Below, one piece after another: positions 45,756 to 55,821 of a stretch of 64,000 nt of DNA. This stretch comes from an uncultured Sphingomonas sp. (lineage in GTDB: Bacteria; Pseudomonadota; Alphaproteobacteria; Sphingomonadales; Sphingomonadaceae): NCBI RefSeq assembly GCF_946478955.1, contig NZ_CAMLDL010000010.1:37364-101363 (forward strand), in the 5' to 3' direction. The position numbers and the translations under genes were made by a program. Positions within the stretch are counted from its first letter, which is position 1; every line of letters begins with the position of its first letter. The notes under the pieces are model-generated. The model was given only the letters and a program-made list of their open reading frames with translations. It was not told where the DNA came from and ran no database searches.

Positions 45756-46703
45756 ATGAGCGCCCCAAAGCCCCCCTTGCATCTATTGATCGCAGCGCCG
45801 CGCGGCTTCTGCGCCGGCGTCGACCGTGCCATTCAGATTGTTGAGCTGACGATCGAACGGTTCGGCCCCCCCGTCTATGTCCGCCACGAGATTGTTCACA
45901 ATCGTTTCGTGGTCGACAGACTGCGCGGACTTGGCGCCGTTTTCGTCGAGGAACTGGACGAAGTGCCCAATGGCCGCCCGGTTGTATTTTCGGCGCATGG
46001 CGTACCAAAGGTAGTTCCGGCGGCCGCGGAGGCTCGGGGTTTGGACTATCTCGATGCGACCTGCCCGCTCGTCAGTAAGGTTCATCGTCAGGCCCAGCGC
46101 CTGATTGAGGATGAACGCCACATCCTGTTTATCGGCCATGCCGGGCACCCTGAAGTGATCGGTACGATGGGTCAGGTAGAGCCCGGTTCCATCAGCCTGA
46201 TCGAGACCCTGGACGATGTCGCGGCGTTTGATCCAACCGGGCGAAAGCGGTTGGCATTTTTGACGCAGACGACATTGTCGGTCGACGATACGCATGAAAT
46301 TATCGAGGCGCTTCGTAAGCGGTTTCCGGACATTCGGGGACCCAAGGCCGAAGACATTTGCTATGCCACCTCAAATCGCCAGGCCGCCGTCAAGGTCATT
46401 GCTAAACAGGTCGAGCGAATGCTGGTCATCGGCGCGCCGAACAGTAGCAATTCACTCCGCCTGGCCGAGGTGGCGGAGCGCATGAACATACCCGCGCGCC
46501 TGATTCAGCGCGCGACCGACATTGATTGGGATTGGTTGGGCACCCCGGATTCGGTCGGGCTAACTGCGGGTGCATCGGCGCCAGAGGTGTTGGTCCGCGA
46601 AGTGGTCGATGCGCTGGCCGAGCGGTTTGACGTTCGCGAAGAAGAGGCGGCTACGATTGAGGAAAATATGACCTTCAAATTGCCGCGCGAGCTGGTGGCC
46701 TGA
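45756..46703 (+). CDS. ispH: 4-hydroxy-3-methylbut-2-enyl diphosphate reductase
   Basis: 315 residues. Last step of the MEP isoprenoid pathway, an Fe-S enzyme yielding IPP and DMAPP. Cluster cysteines are Cys19 in PRGFCAGV, Cys103 in DATCPLVSK and the one in [20 protein letters not shown] and GASAPEVLV bind the diphosphate. rnhA follows after seven bases. Confidence 0.97.
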   Translation: MSAPKPPLHLLIAAPRGFCAGVDRAIQIVELTIERFGPPVYVRHEIVHNRFVVDRLRGLGAVFVEELDEVPNGRPVVFSAHGVPKVVPAAAEARGLDYLDATCPLVSKVHRQAQRLIEDERHILFIGHAGHPEVIGTMGQVEPGSISLIETLDDVAAFDPTGRKRLAFLTQTTLSVDDTHEIIEALRKRFPDIRGPKAEDICYATSNRQAAVKVIAKQVERMLVIGAPNSSNSLRLAEVAERMNIPARLIQRATDIDWDWLGTPDSVGLTAGASAPEVLVREVVDALAERFDVREEEAATIEENMTFKLPRELVA

Positions 46704-46710
46704 GCCTTCC

Positions 46711-47154
46711 ATGAGCGAGCTTCCGATGGTCGAAATTTTTACCGACGGCGCCTGTAAGGGCAATCCCGGGCCGGGCGGCTGGGGCGCTGTATTGCGATCC
46801 GGCACCAAGGAACGGGAGCTGTCGGGAGGCGAATCGCCCACCACCAACAACCGGATGGAACTGATGGCGGCGATCGAGGCGCTCAATGCGCTTAAAAAAC
46901 CGTGCCGGGTCAGCCTCACCACTGACAGCAATTATGTCCGCGACGGCATTACCAAATGGATCCATGGCTGGCAGAAGAATGGCTGGCGCACGTCGGACAA
47001 GAAGCCGGTGAAGAATGCCGAATTGTGGCAGGCGCTTTTGGAGGCCACCCGTCCTCACCGCATCGAATGGCATTGGGTGAAGGGACACGCCGGGCATCCG
47101 GAGAATGAACGCGCCGATCAACTGGCGAGCGCAGAGGCCGACGCGCGGCGCTAG
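46711..47154 (+). CDS. rnhA: Ribonuclease HI
   Basis: 147 residues. Cuts RNA in RNA-DNA hybrids. Catalytic Asp12, Glu48, Asp70 and Asp134 are all present ([30 protein letters not shown]), as is the mobile His loop KGHAGHPEN. Overlaps the convergent oxidoreductase gene by four bases. Confidence 0.97.
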   Translation: MSELPMVEIFTDGACKGNPGPGGWGAVLRSGTKERELSGGESPTTNNRMELMAAIEALNALKKPCRVSLTTDSNYVRDGITKWIHGWQKNGWRTSDKKPVKNAELWQALLEATRPHRIEWHWVKGHAGHPENERADQLASAEADARR

Positions 47155-48260
47155 GCCCGGCGTGATCGCGGGGCGAAGTCGGCGGCGGTAACGCCACTCA
47201 GATCATGGCCCAGCCCGTCGCCAAGGATGAGGCGCGCGCTCAACAAGGATGCGGCGGGGGCGGTTTGAATGCCCATTCCTCCCTGACCGACGCACCAGAA
47301 AAATCCGTCATTTTCCGGATCAAATCCAAATTTCATGCCTTTGTCCGGTGCGAAGGTCCGAAGGCCCGCCCATTTGCGCTCGACCGCTTCCACCGGCCAA
47401 TCGATGGCTTTTTCAAACCGATCGATCGCGATTGCGACATCCAGATCCTCGGGCGCAACATCACTCGGCGCTACCGGCTCTTCGTCAAGCGGGCACACCC
47501 AAACACTATTGTCGCCCTCCCCCTTGAAGTAAAAACTTTCGTGCAAATCCGTGACAAAGGGCAGGTCGCGAAGTCCGGTTTGTCCGACTCGGATTTGAAC
47601 GACCGTTCGGCGCTTGGGTATCAAGCCTATCGGTTCCACACCCACTCTTTCAGCGACGATATCGCCCCACGCTCCCGCCGCGTTCACCAGCACTTTGGCG
47701 CGAATTGTCCCTTGCGTTGTAGAGACATTCCACCCGACTGACGTTCGATTAGCGGATTGAAGCGCGGAATCAGTTCGCACTGAGGCGCCCAATCGGCGCA
47801 TCGCGGCAAGACAGGCAGTATGAAATGCCGCAACTTCAATGTCGGCGCAGCTGTCTTCATACCACGCGCCCGTCCATTGTCGGCGCAACCCGGGTATCAG
47901 CGAATCAAGCTGCAGCCGGTCAAGATGTACCGGTGCATATTCGCCAACCAGATCATCAGTATCCGGCATTTGCTCGCCCGACGGACCCGTCAGATGAACG
48001 GCGCCGCGGTGGCGAAGCAACGGCGTCTCGCTTCCCGGCCAACGCGCGTCAAACATCGGCTTTGAAAGCAGACTTAGGCGCCGTTCGGGCGTGTCACCGC
48101 CCAGACTGGCCTGCCAGAACGCAGCGGAACGGCCGGTTGCGTGCCTGCCGCACATCGATTCTGCCTCAATGAGGGCAACCTTGCGCTGCGCCGCCAACCG
48201 GACGCCCAGGCTGGCGCCGGCAATGCCGCCGCCGACGATCAGAACATCAACGTCATTCAT
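47151..48260 (-). CDS. FAD-dependent oxidoreductase, DAO family
   Basis: 369 residues. N-terminal [18 protein letters not shown]ossmann site, [13 protein letters not shown] flavin-contact region, [11 protein letters not shown] and C-terminal [17 protein letters not shown]. Similar to D-arginine dehydrogenase DauA and glycine oxidase; amine substrate unknown. Divergent from cpaA with a 50-bp gap. Confidence 0.88.
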   Translation of the reverse strand: MNDVDVLIVGGGIAGASLGVRLAAQRKVALIEAESMCGRHATGRSAAFWQASLGGDTPERRLSLLSKPMFDARWPGSETPLLRHRGAVHLTGPSGEQMPDTDDLVGEYAPVHLDRLQLDSLIPGLRRQWTGAWYEDSCADIEVAAFHTACLAAMRRLGASVRTDSALQSANRTSVGWNVSTTQGTIRAKVLVNAAGAWGDIVAERVGVEPIGLIPKRRTVVQIRVGQTGLRDLPFVTDLHESFYFKGEGDNSVWVCPLDEEPVAPSDVAPEDLDVAIAIDRFEKAIDWPVEAVERKWAGLRTFAPDKGMKFGFDPENDGFFWCVGQGGMGIQTAPAASLLSARLILGDGLGHDLSGVTAADFAPRSRRA

Positions 48261-48310
48261 TTCGTCGGCTGGTTACGGTTTGGAAAGAGGTGGAGTCTAG
48301 AGGGTGCAAC

Positions 48311-48784
48311 ATGATGAACGCGCAATTCACCTATTTTCTGCTTGGCATTCTCGCCTTGATGCTGGTGTGGATCGCCATTCAGGACGTTCGCACATTTACC
48401 ATATCCAACCGGATCAACATCGCGATCGCGCTGATGGCGCCGCTGTTCTGGTGGTCGGCGGACGTGGCCTTCTGGCCGGACGGTGCAATTCGTATCGGCG
48501 TCGCCGGGCTGGTGTTCCTGCTGTTTGCGGGAATGTTTTATCTCGGCGCAATGGGCGGCGGCGATGTGAAACTCGCCGGCGCACTCGCCTTGTGGTTCCC
48601 GCCAGCAGGAACATTACAGTTGCTGGTCATCATGTCACTGGCCGGCGGCCTGCTCACGGCCGTCGTTCTGGCCGCGCATAAACTGCGCAAAAAAGAAGGT
48701 CGTCCGGAGATTCCGTACGGCGTCGCAATCGCGTTTGGCGGACTATGGTTACTCGCCCAACGCTTTCTTAACCATTTTGCCTGA
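48311..48784 (+). CDS. cpaA: Prepilin peptidase CpaA/TadV
   Basis: 157 residues, membrane aspartyl protease. The two catalytic Asp lie in IAIQDVRTF (residue 25) and MGGGDVKLAGA. AGAGGG precedes the tandem ATGs (48311, 48314). It would cleave the Flp prepilin encoded at 12678-12860. First gene of the Tad operon. Confidence 0.93.
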   Translation: MMNAQFTYFLLGILALMLVWIAIQDVRTFTISNRINIAIALMAPLFWWSADVAFWPDGAIRIGVAGLVFLLFAGMFYLGAMGGGDVKLAGALALWFPPAGTLQLLVIMSLAGGLLTAVVLAAHKLRKKEGRPEIPYGVAIAFGGLWLLAQRFLNHFA

Positions 48785-48830
48785 TGGTGCATGACCATCA
48801 AGGGGACCCATTTGGGGAGGCGTATTCGCC

Positions 48831-49886
48831 ATGGACGTCAAGAAAGTCGCACTGCTCGTAGGTGCATTGATCATCGCGGTGGTTACCGCATTCGCTGCCA
48901 AGAGCATGTTCTCGGGTGCAGCGGCAGACCAAGCGCAGGCTGCGCCGGTTGTGCCGCTGGGGCCGAAGATCCTGGTTGCGCGCAAGCAGCTTGCGGTCGG
49001 CACCATCATCGATGCCGAAAGCCTGACATTCCAGGCTTGGCCGAAGGAGCTGGTTCAGGGCGCCTATTATGAAGAAGGCGCACCTGACTCCAACCTGCAG
49101 AAGCTGGTTGGCACCGTCGTCCGCAACGAAGTGACGGCCGGCCAGCCGGTGACTCGCGGGTCTCTGGTCGGTCCCAACGATCGCGGCTTCCTTGCAGCGG
49201 CGCTTGGTCCGGGCATGCGTGCCGTGACTGTTCCGGTCTCGTTGACGTCCGGCGTCGGTGGCTTCATCTTCCCTGGTGACCGCGTCGACATGGTCCTGAC
49301 TCAGGACGTCGTTGGCGGGGGCGACGGGCCGCCGCTAAAGGTGTCCGAAACGATCATCCGCAACATTCGTATCCTGGCGACCGACCAGCGCATCGACAGC
49401 AAGAATGCCGAAGGCAAGGTCGAACCGCGCGCCGCCGCATCGGTGACACTTGAGGCGACCCCGCGGATTGCGGAAAAGATCACGGCTGCCCAGCAAATGG
49501 GTACGCTGAGCCTGGTTCTGCGTTCGATCGCCGATGATCAGGCCGAGCTGGAGCGCGCTGTTGCCTCCGGTGAGGTTAAAGTTCCGACCGGCGCCAATCC
49601 GGCACAGGAACGGCAGATGCTGCTGCAGATCGCCAATCGTCCGCAGGACAATAACACGACCTATGTGACCGGTGGTGATGTGTCGCGCTTCCAGCGCCGC
49701 AGTGTCCCTGCCCGCTCTGCATCGAGCGGTGACAAGGCCGCCGACGCCATGGGCCAGTTCGCCAAGGCCGTTGCATCTGCTGCGGGCACGCCGGCTGCAG
49801 GTGGCGGATCGACTGTACCGTCTGGACCGTCCGTCCGTGTCTCGCGTGGCAATAATGTGACCTACGTTCCGGTGGGAGCTCGTTAA
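48831..49886 (+). CDS. cpaB: Flp pilus assembly protein CpaB
   Basis: 351 residues. One N-terminal membrane helix, a SAF domain (VARKQLAVGTIIDAESLTFQAWP), then the RcpC/CpaB domain with VTVPVSLTSGVGGFIFPGDRVDM. Periplasmic part stabilises the secretin. The C-terminus is Ser/Gly/Ala-rich. One base separates it from cpaC. Confidence 0.94.
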   Translation: MDVKKVALLVGALIIAVVTAFAAKSMFSGAAADQAQAAPVVPLGPKILVARKQLAVGTIIDAESLTFQAWPKELVQGAYYEEGAPDSNLQKLVGTVVRNEVTAGQPVTRGSLVGPNDRGFLAAALGPGMRAVTVPVSLTSGVGGFIFPGDRVDMVLTQDVVGGGDGPPLKVSETIIRNIRILATDQRIDSKNAEGKVEPRAAASVTLEATPRIAEKITAAQQMGTLSLVLRSIADDQAELERAVASGEVKVPTGANPAQERQMLLQIANRPQDNNTTYVTGGDVSRFQRRSVPARSASSGDKAADAMGQFAKAVASAAGTPAAGGGSTVPSGPSVRVSRGNNVTYVPVGAR

Positions 49887-49887
49887 G

Positions 49888-51327
49888 ATGACCAGCATCA
49901 AGAAACACAACCGCGTTCGCCTGGGCATTGCCCTCGCCGCGCTGGCCATCGGCCTCGGCCCGGTCGCCGTTGCCACTCCGGCTTACGCCGCTTCGTCGGC
50001 CCGCCCGTCGGAAACGCTGAACCTGTCGAAAGGCGCCGGCAGCCTGGTTCGCCTGTCATCGCCAATGTCGGATATCTTCATCGCCAACGAAAATGTTGCC
50101 GATGTCCAGATCCGCTCGTCGACCCAGCTTTACGTCTTTGGCAAAGGGATCGGTGAAACGACCGTCTATGCCACCGACAAGTCGGGCCGCGTCGTGTATG
50201 CCGCCAACGTTCGCGTCGGCAACAACATCGGTTCGGTTGACGAAATGCTGCGCCTGGCGATGCCCGAAGCAAGCATCAACGCGACCCCGATGAACAATCT
50301 CGTCCTGCTCACCGGCACAGTCGCCTCACCTGACGATGCGGCGGAGGCCCAGCGTCTGGTCCAGGCCTATATCGGCGAAGGAACGCAGGTGGTCAGTCGA
50401 CTGAAATCGGCAACCCCACTGCAGGTCAATTTGCACGTGAAAATTGCCGAGGTGAACCGTAGCCTCGTGAAGAGCATCGGTATGAACCTCCTTTCCGGTG
50501 GTGATACCAGCGGCGGGTTCCAGTTCGGCGTGTCCAGCGGCGGCTCGAACAATCCGATTGTGGTCACGCCTGGCGAAAATGGCGCACCGGACAAGGTCAG
50601 CATCGCGCAGGCCGCTGGATCGGTCCTGTTCGGTCGCGGCAAACTGTTCGGCGTCGACCTGCTCGGTGCCCTGAAGTTGGCGGAGACCGATGGCCTCGTC
50701 ACGACGCTCGCCGAACCGAATTTGACGGCGCTGTCGGGGGAAACCTCCAGCTTCCTGGCTGGCGGCGAATTCCCGGTGCCGATTTCCCAGAGCCTTGGCA
50801 CCGTGTCGATCGAGTATAAGCAATATGGTGTCGGGCTGGCCTTCACGCCGATCGTTCTTGCCGATGGTCGCATTTCGCTTCGGGTCCGCCCCGAAGTGAG
50901 CGAGCTGTCCAATGAAGGATCGATCAGCCTGAATGGCTATGAAGTTCCGGCATTGACCACCCGCCGCGCCGAAACCACGGTCGAGATGGGTTCCGGTCAA
51001 AGCATGATGATCGCGGGATTGCTGCGCAATTCGAACAATAACAGCGTCGACAAGGCACCCTTCCTGGGCGACCTGCCGATCCTGGGCGCGTTGTTCCGGT
51101 CGACACACTTCCGCCGGGCCGAAACGGAATTGGTGATCATTGTCACGCCGTATCTTGTCCGTCCGACGTCGGGCCGCCTCGCGTTGCCGACCGATGGATA
51201 TCGTGCGCCGACCACCCCGGAATCTGTCGCAACTGGAAATGTATATTCCCCCAGTGCCGCCGGATCCTCAGGCGTTGCTCCGCGAAGCGGGGGCGCCGCA
51301 CCGGCCGCCCCTGGGTTCAAGATGTAA
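49888..51327 (+). CDS. cpaC: Flp pilus secretin CpaC/RcpA
   Basis: 479 residues. Signal peptide (cut near AYAAS), N-terminal pilus-formation domain (SDIFIANENVADVQI), a BON-like stretch, then the secretin core with GGEFPVPISQ, YKQYGVGLAFTP and MIAGLLRNSNNN. Forms the outer-membrane pore for the pilus. Confidence 0.95.
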   Translation: MTSIKKHNRVRLGIALAALAIGLGPVAVATPAYAASSARPSETLNLSKGAGSLVRLSSPMSDIFIANENVADVQIRSSTQLYVFGKGIGETTVYATDKSGRVVYAANVRVGNNIGSVDEMLRLAMPEASINATPMNNLVLLTGTVASPDDAAEAQRLVQAYIGEGTQVVSRLKSATPLQVNLHVKIAEVNRSLVKSIGMNLLSGGDTSGGFQFGVSSGGSNNPIVVTPGENGAPDKVSIAQAAGSVLFGRGKLFGVDLLGALKLAETDGLVTTLAEPNLTALSGETSSFLAGGEFPVPISQSLGTVSIEYKQYGVGLAFTPIVLADGRISLRVRPEVSELSNEGSISLNGYEVPALTTRRAETTVEMGSGQSMMIAGLLRNSNNNSVDKAPFLGDLPILGALFRSTHFRRAETELVIIVTPYLVRPTSGRLALPTDGYRAPTTPESVATGNVYSPSAAGSSGVAPRSGGAAPAAPGFKM

Positions 51328-51354
51328 TCCGGCCGGCAAGAAGGAACAGACAAG

Positions 51355-51993
51355 ATGCGCTACACTCTCGCTCTCCTGACCCTCGCTTCGGCGCTGGCAG
51401 GATGCACGACGCCAAGCCAGCAGGCACCAGGAAACCCCCTTCGTGGTTTGGACCCGGTCAACGTGCCCGTGGTCACCCGCGCGGATTATACGCTCGACGT
51501 TTCGGCACCTGACGGATCGCTGGCGTCCGGTGAGACCGCCCGTCTCGACGGCTGGTTCCGCGGCATGGAACTCGGCTACGGCGACAACGTCTACGTCGAC
51601 GGCACCTACTCCGACGCTGCTCGCCGCGATGTTGCACAGGTCGCCGGTCGTTACGGTATCCTGGTCAGCAGCGGTGCGCCGGTCGCGGGCAGCGCGATTG
51701 CGCCGGGAATGGTCCGAGTCGTCGTCAGCCGTACCCGCGCCTCGGTGCCGAATTGTCCGAACTGGAGCGCACCGCCTCAGCCCAACCTTGGCAATCATTC
51801 GATGACCAACCTTGGCTGCGCGGTGAACGGTAATATGGCCGCCATGATCGGTAATCCGGAAGATCTCGTCCATGGCCGCGAAGGCTCGGGCGTAAGCGAC
51901 GCCGCCAGGTCTTCCAAGGCAATCGACAGCTATCGCAACGCGCCGCTGTCGGGTGCGGGTTCACTCCCGGCAACTAGCTCGAAGGGCAACTAA
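51355..51993 (+). CDS. cpaD: CpaD family pilus lipoprotein
   Basis: 212 residues. Lipobox ALAGC at about residue 20; the CpaD marks PNCPNWS and NLGCAVNGNMAAMI are clear. Expected in the outer membrane to help the secretin. One base before cpaE. Confidence 0.92.
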   Translation: MRYTLALLTLASALAGCTTPSQQAPGNPLRGLDPVNVPVVTRADYTLDVSAPDGSLASGETARLDGWFRGMELGYGDNVYVDGTYSDAARRDVAQVAGRYGILVSSGAPVAGSAIAPGMVRVVVSRTRASVPNCPNWSAPPQPNLGNHSMTNLGCAVNGNMAAMIGNPEDLVHGREGSGVSDAARSSKAIDSYRNAPLSGAGSLPATSSKGN

Positions 51994-51994
51994 G

Positions 51995-53275
51995 ATGAAC
52001 GCTCCGTTTCAGGCACGTGCGGGTCTTCGTGATCCCTTCACCGCCTTCGTTTGTGATGACGCCACGGCAGACATGCTGCGGCCAGTCGCGGTCGAACATG
52101 GCTGGTCCCCGGAAAAGGTGAACAAGGGCGGGCTGCGCAATGCGGTCCAGTCCCTGTCGGTGTCGGCCAGCCCGACGATCCTGTTCGTTGACCTGTCGGA
52201 ATCGGCTGATCCGCTGAACGATATCAACGCACTCGCCGAGGTTTGCGAGCCGGGAACAATCGTGATCGCAGCGGGCCAGGTGAACGATGTTCGCCTGTAC
52301 CGTGACCTCGTGGCCAGCGGCATCCATGATTACCTGCTGAAGCCCTTTACGGTTGACCAACTGCGCGACACCTTCGCACATGCCCAGGCGATCCTGTCTG
52401 GCCCGCGCGGCGAAGCACAGTCGGACAAGCCGCACATCATGGCCGCTGTCATCGGCGTGCGCGGCGGTGTTGGTGCCTCGACGGTCGCGTCAAGCCTGGC
52501 GTGGATGATGGGCGAAAAGGCTCACCGCTCGACCGCCCTGCTCGACCTCGACGTTCATTTCGGAACCGGCGCGCTCGCTCTCGACCTGGAACCGGGCCGC
52601 GGCCTCACGGACGCGATCGAGAACCCCAGCCGTATTGACGGTCTGTTCATCGAACGCGCCATGATCCGCGCCAACGAACGCCTCAGTGTGCTGTCGGCAG
52701 AAGCGCCGATCAATCAGCCGCTGGTGACCGACGGGACGGCGTTCTTCCAGCTTCAGGAAGAAATGAAGAATGCATTTGAAGCGACAGTAATAGACCTGCC
52801 GCGCCATATGCTGATCCAATATCCCCACATGGTCCATGACGCCCATGTTGCAGTTGTGGTCAGCGAACTGACACTGGCGGCGACGCGCGACACCATTCGC
52901 ATTCTGGCCTGGCTCAAATCCAATGCCCCTCAAACCAAGGTGATCGTGGCTGCAAACCGCGTTCCCAGTGGTGGTGCACTGGAAATCAGCAAAAAAGATT
53001 TCGAACAGTCGATCGAACGCAACGTCGACATCGTCTTCTCCTATGAGTTGAAGGTCGCGGCGCAGGCGGCGAAGCTCGGCAAGCCAATGGCGGAAATCGC
53101 CACTGGCAAGGTTGCCCAGCCGTTTAGCCAGCTTTCCAACATGGTGCTTAGCCATGCCAGCGAAGAAGGCGTTGCGGGTGAGCCGAAGGCCAGCACTGCT
53201 GGTGCGCCGAAAGGCCCCGGCCTGGTCGGCAATCTGAAGTCGATGTTGGCCAAGCCCAAGGACAAGGCCGCCTAA
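51995..53275 (+). CDS. cpaE: CpaE/TadZ-like MinD-family ATPase
   Basis: 426 residues. A receiver-like domain (1-125, DYLLKPFTVDQ) precedes a ParA/MinD ATPase with the deviant Walker A GVRGGVGASTVASSL. It places the pilus machinery at the pole in Caulobacter. ATG 51995 is used; the longer frame lies within cpaD. Next gene is tadB after 81 bp, with no cpaF between. Confidence 0.95.
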   Translation: MNAPFQARAGLRDPFTAFVCDDATADMLRPVAVEHGWSPEKVNKGGLRNAVQSLSVSASPTILFVDLSESADPLNDINALAEVCEPGTIVIAAGQVNDVRLYRDLVASGIHDYLLKPFTVDQLRDTFAHAQAILSGPRGEAQSDKPHIMAAVIGVRGGVGASTVASSLAWMMGEKAHRSTALLDLDVHFGTGALALDLEPGRGLTDAIENPSRIDGLFIERAMIRANERLSVLSAEAPINQPLVTDGTAFFQLQEEMKNAFEATVIDLPRHMLIQYPHMVHDAHVAVVVSELTLAATRDTIRILAWLKSNAPQTKVIVAANRVPSGGALEISKKDFEQSIERNVDIVFSYELKVAAQAAKLGKPMAEIATGKVAQPFSQLSNMVLSHASEEGVAGEPKASTAGAPKGPGLVGNLKSMLAKPKDKAA

Positions 53276-53356
53276 AAAAAGGCAAGTGGACGGGCGGAGC
53301 GGCCACAGGTCGCTCCCCCAAAACAAGGCTGCGGTTGAAGAACGGACGGACCGAAT

Positions 53357-54328
53357 ATGCTGTATATCATCCTTCTGGTCGTCGGATTGGCTGGTACTCT
53401 ATACCTGGGCTATAATGCGCTTGGCGGGCCGAACCCGCGTAAGGCGGCAAAACGCCGTATCGAGGTATTGAAAGAGCGCCATGCCGAAGGCACGCTCGCG
53501 GCCCACGCACAGGCACAAATCCGCAAGCTCAACGCCGCCCGCAACAGCCGGGTGGACAGTCTTGCATCGACTCTGATCCCGAACCCCGCCTTGCTGCGCA
53601 AGCGGTTGGAGCAGACCGGCAAGGAAATTACGCTTGGACGCTATGCGATGATTTCGCTCGGCCTGGCGTTCATGGTTTTGGCGTTGCTGATGCTGAAAGG
53701 CGCGCCCTTCTTCCTCGCCTTTTTCGTCGGCCTGTTCATTGGTATTGGCTTACCGCACCTTGCGGTCGGCTTCATGATCAAGCGCCGCGTTCAGAAGTTC
53801 AATTCCAATTTCCCGGATGCCATCGAATTGATGGTGCGCGGCCTTCGCTCAGGTCTGCCGATCACCGAAACACTTGGCGTTGTTGCGTCGGAAATTCAGG
53901 GACCGGTACGCGATGAATTTCGCGCCGTTGTCGACAAAATGAAGATCGGCCGCTCCATGGAAGTGGCGCTGCAAGAGACTGCGGATCGCCTTGGCACGCC
54001 GGAATTCCAGTTTTTTGTCATTACGCTCGCGATCCAGCGCGAAACGGGCGGCAACTTGGCTGAAACCCTGTCGAACCTGGCCGACGTGCTGCGCAAACGC
54101 GCGCAGATGAAATTGAAGATCAAGGCAATGAGCTCCGAATCCAAGGCATCGGCCTATATCGTCGGCTCCCTGCCATTCATCGTCTTCACGCTCGTCTACA
54201 TGATCAACCCCAACTACATGCTCGGCTTTTTCTCGGATCAACGCCTCATCGTGGCGGGTCTGGGCGGCTTGGTGTGGATGGGTATCGGCGTCTTCATCAT
54301 GGCCAAGATGGTCAGCTTCGAGATTTAG
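53357..54328 (+). CDS. tadB: Flp pilus inner-membrane platform protein TadB
   Basis: 323 residues. T2SSF domain at 160-290 (FPDAIELMVRGLRSGLP, LAIQRETGGNLAETL), with two helices before and two after. Platform on which the CpaF ATPase acts. Confidence 0.95.
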   Translation: MLYIILLVVGLAGTLYLGYNALGGPNPRKAAKRRIEVLKERHAEGTLAAHAQAQIRKLNAARNSRVDSLASTLIPNPALLRKRLEQTGKEITLGRYAMISLGLAFMVLALLMLKGAPFFLAFFVGLFIGIGLPHLAVGFMIKRRVQKFNSNFPDAIELMVRGLRSGLPITETLGVVASEIQGPVRDEFRAVVDKMKIGRSMEVALQETADRLGTPEFQFFVITLAIQRETGGNLAETLSNLADVLRKRAQMKLKIKAMSSESKASAYIVGSLPFIVFTLVYMINPNYMLGFFSDQRLIVAGLGGLVWMGIGVFIMAKMVSFEI

Positions 54329-54337
54329 GGAAGAATT

Positions 54338-55321
54338 ATGAACACCAATCCTACCCTGCTCGGCGTCGACGTTATCTGGGTTGCGACCCTGCTGTCTGCG
54401 GTCGCCACCATGGCGGTCCTGACGGCCATTTACGCCGCGACCACGGTGAAAGATCCGATGGCTCGCCGCGTAAAAGCGCTGAATGAGCGCCGCGAACAGT
54501 TGAAAGCCGGCATCGTCGCGTCAACCAATAAGCGCAAGAAGCTGACCAACAAGAATGTCGCTGCCGACCGCGTGCGCGGCATCCTGTCAAACTTCAAAAT
54601 GTTGCAGGACGACCAGATCAAGAAGACGCAGATCCGCCTGATGCAGGCCGGTATCCGCACCAAAGACCTGGCGTTCTTCATCATTTTCGCCCGCTTCGTT
54701 CTGCCGGTTGTTCTGGGTGTCGCGGCCGTCCTTTATATCTACGTCTTCAATATGCAGCCGGATTGGGGCTGGTTCAAAAAATATGCGGTTGTCGCCGGCT
54801 CGTTGATCGGTGGCTACAAGGCGCCTGACATTTGGCTGACCAATAAGGTGACGAAGCGCAGCGATCTCATCCGGAAGGGCCTGCCAGACGCGCTCGATCT
54901 TCTGGTCATTTGCGCCGAAGCCGGCCTCACTGTGGACGCCGCGTTCAACCGCGTGGCGAAGGAATTGGGCAAGGCGTATCCGGAGCTGGGTGACGAATTC
55001 GGTCTAACCGCTATCGAACTCGGCTTCCTGTCCGAGCGTCGCCAGGCATTCGAAAATCTGGCAACGCGCGTCGACCTTGACGCGATCCGGGGCGTCGTCA
55101 CCACCATGATCCAGACCGAAAAATATGGCACGCCACTGGCGTCGGCACTCCGCGTGCTGTCGGCGGAATTCCGCAATGAGCGTATGATGCGCGCGGAAGA
55201 AAAGGCCGCCCGCCTTCCCGCGATCATGACCGTTCCGCTGATCCTGTTCATTTTGCCGACCCTGTTCATCGTCATTTTGGGCCCGGCGGCCTGCTCCATC
55301 AGCGACAATCTGATGAAGTAA
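54338..55321 (+). CDS. tadC: Flp pilus inner-membrane platform protein TadC
   Basis: 327 residues. T2SSF domain (LPDALDLLVICAEAGLTVDAAF; MIQTEKYGTPLASALR) with flanking helices. Partner of TadB, nine bases apart. Last gene of the operon; tadD and minor pilin genes, often next, are not here. Confidence 0.95.
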   Translation: MNTNPTLLGVDVIWVATLLSAVATMAVLTAIYAATTVKDPMARRVKALNERREQLKAGIVASTNKRKKLTNKNVAADRVRGILSNFKMLQDDQIKKTQIRLMQAGIRTKDLAFFIIFARFVLPVVLGVAAVLYIYVFNMQPDWGWFKKYAVVAGSLIGGYKAPDIWLTNKVTKRSDLIRKGLPDALDLLVICAEAGLTVDAAFNRVAKELGKAYPELGDEFGLTAIELGFLSERRQAFENLATRVDLDAIRGVVTTMIQTEKYGTPLASALRVLSAEFRNERMMRAEEKAARLPAIMTVPLILFILPTLFIVILGPAACSISDNLMK

Positions 55322-55351
55322 CCGGCGATCATCTAACTGGCTGGGGAGAGA

Positions 55352-55385
55352 CCGCCGCCGTCCGAACGGGACGGCGGCGGTTTTT
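55352..55385 (+). terminator. Strong intrinsic terminator after tadC
   Basis: CCGCCGCCGTCC and GGGACGGCGGCGG form a near-perfect 12-bp stem with loop GAAC, followed by TTTTT. Confidence 0.95.
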
Positions 55386-55449
55386 CATTGCCGGAACGAA
55401 ATGGCGCGGTGCATTGTTGAACAGACGAGAAGAAATAAGGGGTTCAAAC

Positions 55450-55731
55450 ATGCTCGATTTTTCGACGGACCAATGGATCATTGTCCTGCTCGTATTTGTC
55501 CTGGGGCTGCTGTGCGGTGGGTTCCTGTTTTCAGGCGGCGGCCGCAAGTGGAAGCAGCGTTACAACGCCGAAGTCGCGCGGCGCAAAGATATTGAAACCG
55601 CCCATGCGCAAAGCGCCAAGGAATGGCGCGAGAAGGAAAGCCTCATGGGCGCCGCGCTCAAGAAAAAGGGCATAGAGGGCGACTTCATCGACGAAAACGG
55701 CGACCGCATTGACGACCGCTTTCAGCAGTAA
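55450..55731 (+). CDS. Single-pass membrane protein, unknown function
   Basis: 93 residues. AAGGGG precedes ATG 55450. A helix at 9-27 (IIVLLVFVLGLLCGGFLF) is followed by a charged, coiled-coil-prone stretch and an acidic end (EGDFIDENGDRIDDRF). No family recognised. It lies after the Tad terminator, so has its own promoter. Confidence 0.7.
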   Translation: MLDFSTDQWIIVLLVFVLGLLCGGFLFSGGGRKWKQRYNAEVARRKDIETAHAQSAKEWREKESLMGAALKKKGIEGDFIDENGDRIDDRFQQ

Positions 55732-55756
55732 AGAACGCTCAGGAGCGATCTGACTA

Positions 55757-55780
55757 GTTCCCCTGCGAAGGCAGGGGGAC
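55757..55780. repeat. REP-like hairpin after the 93-residue gene
   Basis: TCCCCTGC-GAAG-GCAGGGGG forms a perfect hairpin (55759-55778). Next to it, GCTGAAC (55781-55787) and GTTCAGC (55820-55826) form longer arms that reach into the glyS stop, so the region may also end glyS transcripts. Confidence 0.6.
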
Positions 55781-55821
55781 GCTGAACTGCTCGCCCTGTC
55801 CCCTGGGCGCGCCGGCGCTGT

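Noticed and set aside
50326..51108. 260-codon minus-strand frame over cpaC
   Set aside because: Mirror of the secretin gene; no start signal or family marks.
52490..53326. 278-codon minus-strand frame over cpaE
   Set aside because: Antisense to a clear CpaE with Walker A; composition is shadow-like.
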